Positions 21,205 to 32,686 of a DNA stretch of 64,000 nucleotides are shown here, in pieces (position 1 is the stretch's first letter; the number at the start of each line of letters is the position of its first letter). The notes beneath the pieces were generated by a model, which was given only the letters and a program-made list of their open reading frames with translations, was not told where the DNA came from and searched no databases. The DNA is taken from NCBI RefSeq assembly GCF_963678635.1, contig NC_087071.1, positions 36,850,438 to 36,914,437 of the forward strand, given 5' to 3'. This DNA comes from Symsagittifera roscoffensis. Its lineage: Eukaryota > Xenacoelomorpha > Acoela > Convolutidae. Both the position numbers and the translations under genes were made by a program.

Positions 21205-23967
21205 ATGGATTATCAAACATATAGACCCATGACAGTACCGTCAAAAACACGCAGAACGTTCACAAGAAACACTTTTGCGGAACACAATTATAATTACGCA
21301 CATTCATCAAAAACAAACTATCCCTCACGAAAAAACAATAATAATCAGATAAGATCTCGATATTGGGATAACCCAATGACAACAACCAACTCAGTAAATT
21401 TTCAAACTAATTCACATCCTCCACAGGATCGTAGTGAAAATTACCCATTCTTTCAACAAAATAAAAATAAAAAGCAAGCACCTCATCATACGGATTATCT
21501 ATCCTCTGATGATGATTATTTACAACCAGATACATTTGCACCATAAACTCTAGAATATCGTGGACAAGGAGTGCAAAAACCACATACATATCATAGAATT
21601 TTTTCTCCACATCCAACAGATACACAAAATCAACAAACAATACAAATGCAAAACCCAATTAATACACAATCTTTTCAACCAATTCAGCCACAAAACCCAA
21701 TGATTACACACTCGTATCAACCAACACAAATGCAAAATGAAATACCACTCCCATATTACCTTCAACAACACGAAATAACAAAAAATCAACTCTCAAACTT
21801 TTCACAAATGCCAAATGCCGCAGAATCCCTACAAATGACAATGAATCTATACCTTATGGGTGGATCATCAATAACATCAAACAAACCATTAATGGTATTC
21901 ACAGGAACAGACCCTGAATATTCTGTAGAAGATTATTTAAATGCAGTAACAGCAAATTTAATTTTAAATATAGGACCTGAACCAATTAATACACCACTAC
22001 ATCAAAATTGGATACATCGACGCACAGCGTTGATACAAACAACCTTAGATGGCGCAGCCCAAAAATGGTTTTCAGTATTGCCTATAGAAATAAAATCAAA
22101 TTGGAAAAGATTTACACAAGAATTTTCAAAAATGTTTGACTCCGAGAGAAATAAACAACAACAAAGAGTTTTATGTAATGAAATTCGCAGATTACCAAAT
22201 GAAACCATCAAACAATTAGCAGTACGTATCGAAACACTAGTTCGAAAAGCATATTCATTAAATACACATGACTATAAAAACACAAAAATGACAGAAATCT
22301 TAATGATGACCTTAACACCTCAATTAAGGAAAATAGCAATAAAAAAGAGAGCATCCCATCCTTCCTCAATTCGAGAGCCCGATCTAGATTTTCGAAAACT
22401 AGTAGACAAACTAGAGCAATTAGAAATCACAATGAAACTTGGAGAAACAGAAAATCTGAAGTTACAATATGTTAATCGAATTGAAACAAATACCACAAAT
22501 ATCAACAACATACAGGAATCAGATACAGACCTCGTTGAAAAAATCACTGAAATACTAAATATTTATGAAAAACACCCAAACTTTAAAGGCAAACCATCTT
22601 TCAAAAAATGGTGTAATTATTGCCGACGATACGGACATAGTATTTCTGAATGTAGACAAAAACAACAGGATAACCAAAACAAACCTCAAAAATATAAAGA
22701 ACCAAATAAATCATTCTATCAATACATGAAGAAAGATCAAAATCTACCAAACAAAAATGTATACAGCAACAACAGTTCAGGAAAACCACTTCCGAACAAT
22801 ACCAATTACACGAGAAATCAATCACTATATAACTCAAGTTATAGAGGAAGATCACCAGAACGAAGAAATACACAAAATTCCTCACAAAATTATTACAATC
22901 GACCAAATAGTCGAAATAACTACTCCAGATCAAATTCAAACACAACACAATTTGTTTCTAGACCTAATTCCCAATCAAACATAAGGAATAAATACTATCC
23001 AAACAATCAATCACGAAACTCATCATATAATAGAAATAGAAACTATTCAAATAATCGAAATAGAAGTTATTCAAACAACCGAAATCAGAATTACCCGAAC
23101 AATCAATCAAGGAATAACTCATATAACAGATCAAACTATCACAAATCAAACGATAATTATCAAAACAGATCAAAAAACAATTCACAAAATCGACATTCAA
23201 GTTATAATAATCGTTATAGAAATTATTCCCAATCACCACACAGAAATAATAACCATTATAATAATTCTAACAATCGCCACAGAAGTAGTACACCCAAACA
23301 TCAAAGACATATTAATCAAGTACAATCAAATGAAGAAACAACATCAGACCCCCCAGATATTGATGACACAGGAAATAACGAATTACAACTAAATCAAATA
23401 AACTGTGGATCATCAGACACAGAAAGTGATACAGAAAACACTCTCTCCATAAATGTGATAGCAGTCGAAAACGAATACGAACCTATTATATATGAACAAC
23501 GTTTTTCATCACATATATATGAAAATCAATTAGAACTCCTTACCAATTATTATATTGAACCCATCCATACTACACAAACGGCACAAGAAACTAATGAAAT
23601 CAACACTGTAAATAAATCCAATGAAAATGACAAAACAAAATGCTTGAATACAAATCACATCTATCAAAATATACAAAAAGAACAACCCAAAGAAAAAATT
23701 TGGACAATACCATTTCTTTTAGAAAGTCCAAGAAACAAAGAATTTCAACCACCAGATCTTGAAATTGATTTTTTAATTGATTCAGGAGCAGAATCAAACA
23801 TAATAAACATTCCCACATGGAATGAAATCAAAACATTACACCCAAAATTAACACCTCTTGCAACCTCCAGTAAACTAGCAACAGCACAAGGATCAACATT
23901 GGAAAATATGGAAAAGCTCAATTATTTTTTCTCCCCACAAGAACAATGGAGCAAAATAAAATTTTAA
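21205..23967 (+). pseudogene. gag: gag-protease of the 18.5-kb element, one in-frame stop
   Basis: One frame of 921 codons interrupted only by TAA at 21544-21546. Its parts are an N-terminal Gln/Asn/Pro-rich region, then a retrotransposon gag (capsid) domain at about 21820-22480, whose central helices include AAQKWFSVLP. A zinc knuckle C-x2-C-x4-H-x4-C follows (CNYCRRYGHSISEC, about 22612-22653). Next come about 240 residues of Asn/Arg/Ser/Tyr-rich low complexity, and then the start of an aspartic protease with active site LIDSGAESN (about 23775). The protease is completed only in the next ORF, after a -1 shift. Gag normally forms the particle and the knuckle binds RNA. Confidence 0.88.
23925..23931 (+). 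promoter_or_regulatory. -1 ribosomal frameshift heptamer at the gag/pol overlap
   Basis: T TTT TTC lies in the gag zero frame (codons TAT TTT TTC) and fits the X-XXY-YYZ rule. Shifting back by one base continues directly into the pol frame, where the C-terminal protease motif (HNIIGIPF) follows. This heptamer is the natural junction of gag and pol. Confidence 0.7.
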
Positions 23968-24548
23968 ATAAACCATTCAAACAAATATTTCATATCACTG
24001 ATATTAAGCACAATATCATTGGAATACCATTTATCTCTAAATATATACCAACAATCACCATCTTGAATAGTAAAATGCTAATCAAAGATAAGTACACAAA
24101 AACAAAAGACACAGCCCTAACATTTTTTCAAAGATTAAATAAACAACCACCATTCTTTTCAAAATTTTATCCAATTTATAACCAACAACGAAAACACCTG
24201 AAACCACTATCAGGAAACATATATAATTTTTCAATAAAACAAGTTCACCAATATGATAAAAATCAAAATAAACAACAACTCTATATGTCAGACTTTGAAT
24301 TCAAACCTATCCATAAGTTTTTCAAAATCACAATTTCATCCATAAAATATTTGAAAAATACGAATTCAGATGTCATTTCGTTACATGTATACAACAATAC
24401 ACCGTATCAAGTAACATTGCCCTTAGGACTTTTAGGATATTGCGAAACCAACGCTACAAAATCACCAATACATGAAAAAGCATACCGCGTAAATAATATA
24501 CTCCAATTATTAGATATTTGTCAACAAAGAAGAACAACCAAAAGGTAA
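23932..24548 (+). CDS. pol: pol N-terminal part: end of protease and RT leader
   Basis: Read in the -1 frame after the heptamer. The segment has the protease C-terminal strand (IIGIPFISKY, about 24015), which pairs with the DSGA half encoded in gag. About 150 residues of Lys/Asn-rich linker then lead into RT. The frame ends at TAA 24546-24548 because of a one-base shift; RT continues in the next frame from about 24542. Confidence 0.75.
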
Positions 24549-25190
24549 CACATTTATCAACCCTGTTATCATCCTAGCAAAAGGAGAATCATTAAAAATA
24601 GTTCTAGACGCTAGATATCTTAATTCACTAATAGACGAATCAAAATGCAATTGGCCTATTGAACCAATACAAGTTATTTTAACAAAAATAAACGGAAAAT
24701 ACTTTACAACCGCAGATATGAATAGTGGATACAATCAAATGCCACTAGATGAACAATCACAACGTTTAACACAATTTGTTATTGGAAATCAACAATATGA
24801 ATTCAATCGCCTATTCTATGGAATATCCATAGGACCACCAGCATTCTCAGCTTTTATGAGCAAAATTTTTTAGACCACTAATACTCAAGAAAAACACAAT
24901 CACCTATTTAGACGATGTTTTTATGCAATCACAGACAAAAGAAGAAATGTGTAAAGTTTTAGAACACTATCACAAAATACTTCAGAACGAAAATCTGAAG
25001 GCCGCCCCCGATAAATCACACTTCTTTTTAACACGAGTTAAATTTTTAGGACACAATATAAAAAGAAAGACAATCACTCCATTAAAATCACGCATTGATG
25101 CTATTCAGGAGCTTCAACCACCAACAAACAAAAAGAAAATCCAAGAATTCCTTGGAATGTTAAATTTTTTAAGCAAATACGTCTAAAAAA
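24542..25190 (+). pseudogene. pol: Reverse transcriptase of the 18.5-kb element
   Basis: RT blocks in order: the INPVIILAKG strand, VLDARYLN with the first catalytic Asp in FTTADMNSGYNQ (about 24712-24740), and FYGISIGPPAFSAFM. The catalytic YLDD follows at 24905-24916, then FLGHNI and the EFLGMLNFLSKYV thumb. A base is missing in the T run 24866-24871, shifting the frame inside the palm, and TAA codons follow at 25184-25186 and 25193-25195. The block pattern is that of Ty3/gypsy RT. Confidence 0.88.
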
Positions 25191-26060
25191 TGTAATTATA
25201 CTTAAGACCATTCTATAATATACTCAGACAACAAAATAATTTTGAATGGAATACAGAACATCAAATACGATTTGAAGAAATTAAAAAACTCTTAACTGAA
25301 CAAATTTCGAATACAATTCCCGATCCAAATCAACCATTCTATGCAATGTGCGATGCTTCAAATTTTGGCATCGGCGCAGCATTATTACAATCACACAATG
25401 GTACCAACAAAATGAACCTTATATCAGAAAATTCTCGATGATTCACTCAAGCAGAGCTACGACTCTCAACTCTAATGAGAGAATGTACAGCTATAATTTA
25501 TACACTTACAGAATATGAATTTCTGATACTTGGATCAAAACATCCAACAGTTCTATTCACAGATCACAAACCAATCAATTTTCTCTTTACACAAAAGTCC
25601 AACCCAAATCACCGAGTTTATAGATTTCAATTAATTCTAATGAAATTTCCGAACTTACATATAGTTTGGACAGCAGGAAAAAATCTTGCATTACCAGACA
25701 CATTAAGTGGAAATACACCACCTGAATTACTTAGACGTAAAACTACAGTTGAAATACCCAAAAATATAAAATTTTACCTTGCAGAAAACGAAACATCACC
25801 CCGACTAGAATGCAAATATGCAGTAAAAACTGGCGTTGAACAATCACAGATAAATAACCTACAACACTTCCCACTTTACTTAGATTGCCAAAATAACCAC
25901 TACGAAGTTGATATACTTGGAACATCAACTTTCAAACCAATTCCAAACTCACAATGGATAAAAAATAACACCCAACAAAAAAGAGTAAAACAACACTCGC
26001 ATAAAAAAGACCTTTTCCCGTTGATTGAAAAAGAAAATCTAACTGATAAAATAAATTTAT
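25190..26060 (+). pseudogene. pol: RNase H of the 18.5-kb element and spacer
   Basis: Typical gypsy RNase H motifs: YAMCDASNFGIGAALLQ (about 25340-25390, first Asp), a Glu in LMRECTAI (about 25475) and LFTDHKPINF (about 25555, Asp). One TGA at 25439-25441 breaks the frame before the Glu. From about 25740 a long linker without recognisable domain leads to integrase. Confidence 0.85.
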
Positions 26061-26379
26061 CAGGACCACAAACAAACGATTCAAAATACACAATAAATCA
26101 AGTTTTTGACCTCCACGACCCACTTGACACAATTCCTTTATCTAAATTAGAAATTGAAAACATTTTTCTCCCTCCAACAGAAAAAATTACAATTAATACC
26201 GTGAAACAATATCATAATCTTGACCCAGTAATTAGACAACTAAAATCATGGCACAAATATAAAACTAAACCCGTAAAAGCAGATACCACAATTTTAGGAA
26301 ATAAAACCCTCCTCCGATATTTTCGAAAAATTAATAATACAACAATTAATGAAAACACAGACCTCCTAGAATACCAATT

Positions 26380-27367
26380 AAATGAATCAACAGTTCCCTG
26401 TCTCCCTTTAAGTATGATTCTCATAGCTTTTCATATCTCACATACACAAAACATTAAAGGACACTCTGGATCAGAGAAAACATATTCAAATTTCATACAA
26501 AACTTTTATTTCCCAAATGCACCAATTTGGATAAAAGTACTATGCAATGATTGTATAGTATGTCAGCTAAATAAACCTTATCCAAATCAAAAACAAATAG
26601 CCCAAAAACAAGATTTTAAAGGACAAAGTTTGTACTTTAACCACCGTATTTCATTTGATACAAAAGGACCAATTTCACCATCATCCGAAGGAAACTCCTA
26701 CATTATGGTAATTGTTGACGCATTTACACATTATGTAGCACTTAACCCAGTACCACATTGTAACGCTTATTACGCTTACACAACACTTTATGAACACTGG
26801 ATAGCCAAGTTCGGACTACCCGAAATTTTAGTTACAGACAACGGTACAGAATTCATAAATAATGAAATCATCACACTATGTCATTTATATAACATCAAAC
26901 ACAAACCACGTACATCTCATGCACCTTGGAGAAACGGCTTAGTCGAAGGTATGAACCGTTCACTACAAGAACATCTTAGATGTATCATCAATGGAAATGA
27001 TACAAGATACACCGAATGGTCAGCAGATGTAAAACTATTTCCCTTAGCATATAATTCACAAATCAGGACAACTCTAGGAATGTCACCATATGAAATGATT
27101 TTTAATCAAAAGCTACGCAAACCAATTATGTTTACAGCAAACTCTCATAAAAATGCACAAAGTCATTGTCAACCGAATAAAGACTCAATTTGTTATAACC
27201 TACCTTTACACACACATGATGAAGATCATTTTCATCACCCACAAATTCTTAAATTAGCCTCCGGTACACACACCGAATGGATTTTAAATAGAGATAAAAA
27301 ACACAATGAAATTTACCAAAAAGTAACAAAAAGTTGTTACAAAGGCAAAACATTAATGAACAAATAA
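26380..27367 (+). pseudogene. pol: Integrase of the 18.5-kb element
   Basis: The frame is open from 25475 through 27367. The H-H-C-C zinc domain is at about 26440-26570 (HISHTQNIKGH; CNDCIVCQ). The core has Asp in SFDTKGPIS (about 26650), Asp in VTDNGTEF (about 26835) and Glu in NGLVEGMNRS (about 26945), so all three catalytic residues are present. The C-terminal part is in another frame (27334-27936). Joined and intact it would insert the cDNA; 4-bp duplications at the element's ends fit this class. Confidence 0.88.
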
Positions 27368-27936
27368 CTTCACGCTTTACACCAGCCTCCGATTTAAAAA
27401 TTGGAACATTTGTTTCAATACCCAATTTTAACACTCAAAAAGGAATTTCTAAAAAAATACAACCCCTTCGTAAAGGACCATACCAAATAATTGCCAAACC
27501 CACTGACGTCACATATAAAATCACCGACTCAGACCAAAAAGAAATTGTTCAACATCGAAACAATCTATTACCTTATTACCCAAAAGAATACGCACTACGC
27601 GAACTAACTCAATTATATTCTTTCACAGGTTTAAAAGTTATTCAAAATAACCCACATACGGAAAATGAAACAAAAGAACAACATGACATTCATCCCGAAA
27701 ACCAAAATAAAAAATCAACTACAATGAAAAACAATACAAAAAAGCTAGATCAAAATATTCTTCAAAAAGAAAGAAAAAATAGAAAAATGACAGAAAAAAT
27801 TATACCCCAAGAACAAATCGACAAATCAGAACATAGAGAATCATCACGACTTAGAAATCAACCACGCAAAAACTATAAAACATTCATCCCACAATCTGAA
27901 ATATTAAAGAAAGTTGAATTTCAAAAACAGCTTTAA
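27334..27936 (+). pseudogene. pol: Integrase C-terminal GPY/F-like module and basic tail
   Basis: A 200-codon frame, displaced by one base from the integrase core. It contains LKIGTFVSIPNF and KGPYQIIAKP, the GPY/F-type SH3-like module of gypsy integrases. A Lys/Gln-rich tail of about 110 residues follows. No chromodomain is visible. Confidence 0.8.
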
Positions 27937-28529
27937 TTTTACAATTAATAATCTTTGCACCTCTGAAATATTTTGAACTTTCATTTTTCAAAATAACATG
28001 CTGACAGACACGCAGCGATTCTAGTTCAAAATTAGCCAATAGGATTCATCCAATCCGTCACCTTCTATAACTCTAACACAAACCATCTAGACGAAAGATA
28101 TTAAACTCCAGGCATATCTATAACTATAACTTCACAACCTCCGGGTCAAAAATAAGCAAACCATTCCAACTTGACAACTAAAATAAATATCACCATAATA
28201 TCATAATCCTCCCTTATCTAATAACCCAAAGATCAACAATATTTCCCCAACTCAGACCTCAAATACCCCCCAAACAAAAATGTTAAGTTAGCCTAAAGTA
28301 AAAGAACGACCATTTTGATTAGCCTAGAGTATAAAAATCTCAAAAATACCCCAGATCACTTGACAAATAAAAATAAAGAAAAAGAAGACCTCCCGAACAC
28401 CATAAAATTTGCCCCCAACAATTTTTCACAAAACTCAACCCACTTGTCAAAAAACCAATAAATAATTCGACCACACTTGAAAATTGCCTCAAACAACAAA
28501 AAATATTCAATCGAGAAGCCATTTCTTAA
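27937..28529 (+). other. Non-coding gap after pol
   Basis: About 590 bp, A/C-rich, without a frame I can support. It may hold the splice acceptor for the downstream accessory genes, but no site stands out. Confidence 0.4.
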
Positions 28530-28775
28530 ATGCTCTTCTCTCGATCAGTCAACATAATTCTTAACATTTTCATAAATTTTTTAACAATAATTAAACTTTT
28601 AATCATATTTCTTTTTGATACCTTTGAAGCTTTTGTAATAATCTTATCATTTTTTGCAACATTTTTTAAATTTTCTATTCCATATTTGAACTATACTTCC
28701 AACTTTCAAAAGCCATTGACCATATCCACAGGTACGATTCACAAAACTTATCTAAATGATACGAACAATTTTTAG
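28530..28775 (+). CDS. Small hydrophobic ORF (81 codons) after pol
   Basis: The first 55 residues are almost entirely Ile/Leu/Phe (IILNIFINFLTIIKLLIIF; FVIILSFFATFF), enough for one or two membrane spans. It breaks the A-rich/T-poor pattern of the strand, which argues that the T-rich codons are selected. It overlaps the next small ORF by 20 bp. It resembles a viroporin-like accessory protein by composition only. Confidence 0.45.
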   Translation: MLFSRSVNIILNIFINFLTIIKLLIIFLFDTFEAFVIILSFFATFFKFSIPYLNYTSNFQKPLTISTGTIHKTYLNDTNNF

Positions 28776-28944
28776 TAGAACCGATATTTTTTTACTATTT
28801 GTAATTTTTATAACATTTCTATCATCCCTCATCTTGACAATATGTAAATGTATAAAGAAAGCAATCATCACATTCGCCTTAGCAACAATCCTTCTAATTC
28901 TTTTTCTCGAAGAGTACTACAATAAACATAAATTTTTTCACTAA
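28756..28944 (+). CDS. Second small membrane ORF (62 codons)
   Basis: Two hydrophobic segments (IFLLFVIFITFLSSLILTI and IITFALATILLILFL) separated by a short Cys/Lys loop (CKCIKK) suggest a hairpin membrane protein. It starts inside the preceding ORF in another frame. No family recognised. Confidence 0.45.
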   Translation: MIRTIFSRTDIFLLFVIFITFLSSLILTICKCIKKAIITFALATILLILFLEEYYNKHKFFH

Positions 28945-29000
28945 AAGAAATAGATCAAAAACCATCAAAAATTGCTAACCAACAATCACACAGTCAGTCT

Positions 29001-30045
29001 TAACCGACATCATCCCAAGATAACCCAACACCACCTATAACTACCCAAAACCCTCAAACATCTACACGAATTTCTTTTCAAGATAACCCATATACCTTTG
29101 AAGAACGACACGCTCGCTTATCTGAACCACTAGAACCAGTCCAACGACAAGCACCTCTAAGTGAACCAACATATAACTTGTACCCAACACTACCACAAGA
29201 ATTAAGTAGAATACGAAATCTTAGTCAAAATCAAAATACAGTTGAAATAAATAGACAAATTATACATCCTCGACGAAACAGAAATTTTCAAACCCCCCGA
29301 GTTCATTTTGATATACCTCAATCCCCATCACAAAGTACTCCAGAAAACCCCATTGGTATATTACCAGAAACCCCTACTTCTTTCACAACGTAGCATCTCT
29401 AGCCTACCCTCAGATTACTTAGGTTCAACACCAACATCTGAACAAATACGTGAAAATCCCTTTAACCCCCCAAACCAAACATCACGACTACCATATTGGA
29501 CAACACAATCATTCACACAAGGTGAACCAAATTTAATCAATGATCCAATAGATATTTCTACGGATACAACAACATCCTCATCACTACCAGAAACATTATC
29601 ACTGCCATCAACACCATCAATAAGCCAGATTTCACCGACGCCTTTTACTTTAAATTTCCCAAATAACCTCGACGCTAGATATCGAGAACAATCATCAACA
29701 AATATCCCTTTAAGATTAGACTGGAATACATTCACAGCACCCCCACCATTATTTGGACAACACCCAGAAAGTAACCGACTCCACAACTGGGCACTCAATA
29801 GATTACAACATAGACAAGACATCCACGAAGACATTCGTGAACATAACATCCAAATACTCCAACAAAATAGTCTACAATTAAAATTTGAAATCACGGTTAA
29901 ACTAAACAACATTGCTCAACATCCTTACTCATTAAACCCACCAAATATAACAGCTCAATCACTACCACCACCATTTATAACAACTGAAGTAATATATAAA
30001 TACGACAGATATACCAAAAAGACAATTGGTTACATCACATTTTAG
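29001..30045 (+). pseudogene. Pro/Ser/Thr-rich accessory ORF with one frameshift
   Basis: A frame open from about 29001 to 29393 (Pro/Thr/Gln-rich) continues, after a one-base shift at about 29390, in a frame running to 30045, about 345 residues in all. The end is more ordered and charged (HNWALNRLQHRQDIHEDIRE), with a possible helix. It lies directly before the envelope-like gene. No known domain. The low-complexity front part could simply be a linker. Confidence 0.55.
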
Positions 30046-30071
30046 AACCCATACTCAGGATTATTATAAAC

Positions 30072-32686
30072 ATGTATATTCTAAAAATATTAAATTTTCT
30101 CCAACTCTTTTTTCTAGTAATTTCAGATCAGAACATAAATCCTTCCCCCCGCACAGGATTCCAAGTTTTATTAGTAACACATTACGATTGTGAAGAAAAT
30201 GAACAAAAAACACTACACAAATATGCAATAAATCAAGTATCACAATGCGAAACAGAACCACAAGCTATAGAAACTACAAATGTAATAGCGACACTCTATT
30301 CAAATGCCCGAGCAACAACAGTTATAGGATTTAAATTCACAGCAACATTTTCTGAAAAGAAAGTACATTGTTCACAAGTCTCAAATGGAAATAAAAACCG
30401 ACTTGACCACGAATCATTCTACCAGAGTAATATCGAACGACTTTTACATCTCAACCCCGAAGATTGTAAAAACGAGTTACTCAGACTAAATATCACAAAA
30501 AAAACACCGATAGAAAGTTAGTGTATTTCCAAGTTTTTGCAGATTCTGTACATCAAGCAGAACTTGAAAGATATCAAGGACATATAAAACTAGATGAAAA
30601 ATACCCATACAACGGCGCACACGGAAGATTAACTTATGACATACATGATAAACACTGGACACCGCACATTGGTATCAATAACCCATCAAACTGCAAAGCA
30701 GACACAAAAAATAAAGGATATCAAGAAATAATGTTTTTCGATTGGAAAATACACTTCGAAAAAATACAACTCACACGCGATTTATCTGACATCACAATGA
30801 TCTATCAAGGAATTAGATTACCTTGTAAAAACGATCAAGGCTATTGTGACCCTACAACACGAACACAAGCAACAATTGTTTGGTTCCCCGAAGACACATG
30901 TACAACATTTCAAGTAGCAAAAATACACGCCCGAATGATAAAATTTCACGAAAAATATTTTATACAATCAATTCCATATGAACAAGTAAATCCATCACGA
31001 AAAAAAAGTACTGAATTTAGAAACATTCACAAAATAGAAAATAAATTGACACGTTTTCAAATATATCAAGAAACAGAACTTGCATACAAATACAGAAACC
31101 CACTTCACAAAACACAATACTCCGAAAAATTAGTTGAATACGAAAAAGGATTCGACATGACCACTGGAAAAATAAAAATTGACCCATATGCCACAAGTCA
31201 TCCTATAAACGAAGGAACATCATATATACCAGTTAATTTTCAAAAAAGTAAAGGTCAACCTGGTGGACATCTAAAGCCCCATGACACTAGAAGCACACGT
31301 TTACAAGAACTATCACTAATGAATAGTACTTATTTTGGTAATATTCACTATGATATTTACTTAGATATGAAATTAGACTACACAATTAGCCGAATTTTTC
31401 AGGAAATGTCACTCTCTGAATTAGAAACACTTCACCAACTATGCGAATTAGAACGGACACAAATCTTACAATCACTTGCACTAGCAGTACTAAAAATACC
31501 CTACGCAGGATATTTACTATCAGGAAATAGATCAAATTTTTTAGACTACGAAGGAAACATTTTATGGTTTTATACCTGTACCAAAAAAGTATCACCACTA
31601 TATGTTTTTGAAGATAAACGATGCTATAAAAGAATCCCTATCTTTTATAAGAATAAAGTACATTTCGTTGACACACTTTCAATACGAACCTATTTCTGGG
31701 ATACCGCAGTTCCATGTGGATCAGAAAATAGCCACAATGTAGTACAACTGAACCCTGATGAAGATAAATATTACCTTCTTACCCCATACCCCACATTAAT
31801 GCAATCACTCAAAAAATTTTCACCAGAAAGCATAAGAGCTATTGCTCGAAACCCAAATATCGACTTACAATCAATTGGAATATATTCAAAATCCGATATT
31901 TAACATCACATTAGAACACAACAGTTCCAAGAATTATTAACACAAATGGACACTATACAAAGACAATCAATTGACCAAAACTTACGCAAACTTGCCGAAA
32001 CCGCAGGATTTGCAGATATCTATACACAAGATTATAGCAGATATTTTAAAGACATTAAAGACTATACATATCTAAACGGTGAAAAATACCGACCACAAGA
32101 TATCTCACCCATAAATATTTTTAGCTTTGTTACACCAAAAAATGAAATTCTTGATTTTCTAGGATGGCCCTATTACATCTTAAAAAAGTTGACTATTCTA
32201 TACGCAATGTTTAACTTTGTAAGATTTCTTTTTTCACTTTTAAAAGGAATCTATAACACATGTGCTATACACACACAAGTAAATAGACAAGCAAGTGTAG
32301 CACGCATACTATTTGCAGGATTCTTTGGAATTTTTTCATCATCAATAAACAAAATTCTTTTAGACGCACAAAAAAAAGAATACAATACAAAAATAGCAAC
32401 AAGACAGAACACATACGACGAAGAACATAATCATATAGATATAACGCCTAGAGCACCACAGTTACCACCCCTACCACATAACCATCCATTATCCCTAGTC
32501 CCACGAAATTTTCGAAATTTAGCAATAACACATAATCCAAATTTCAGACCAACCATATCAAAAAGTCCCATTCAACATACAATGACACATCATTCACAAG
32601 ATGAAAATACATATGAACAAATTATGGAACAACCCCATACCACCGCTTTTCAGTCTCAAAATAATAATTTTTTTAGCCCACGATGA
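30072..32686 (+). pseudogene. env: Envelope-like glycoprotein gene, broken
   Basis: The 149-codon front frame (30072-30521) begins with a signal peptide (ILKILNFLQLFFLVIS) and contains scattered Cys. A second frame follows from 30521, interrupted only by TAA at 31901-31903. Joined, it would be an ectodomain of about 600 residues with many Cys, several N-x-S/T sites and a late CYKRIPIFYKN...FVDTLS block. A hydrophobic span (about 32190-32250) and a cytoplasmic tail of about 130 residues with a Pro-rich end complete it. This layout is that of a membrane fusion glycoprotein. The late Cys/IP/FVD block recalls envelope genes that LTR elements took from negative-strand RNA viruses, but I cannot prove the class. 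It is inactive here: one frameshift at about 30520 and one stop. Confidence 0.7.
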
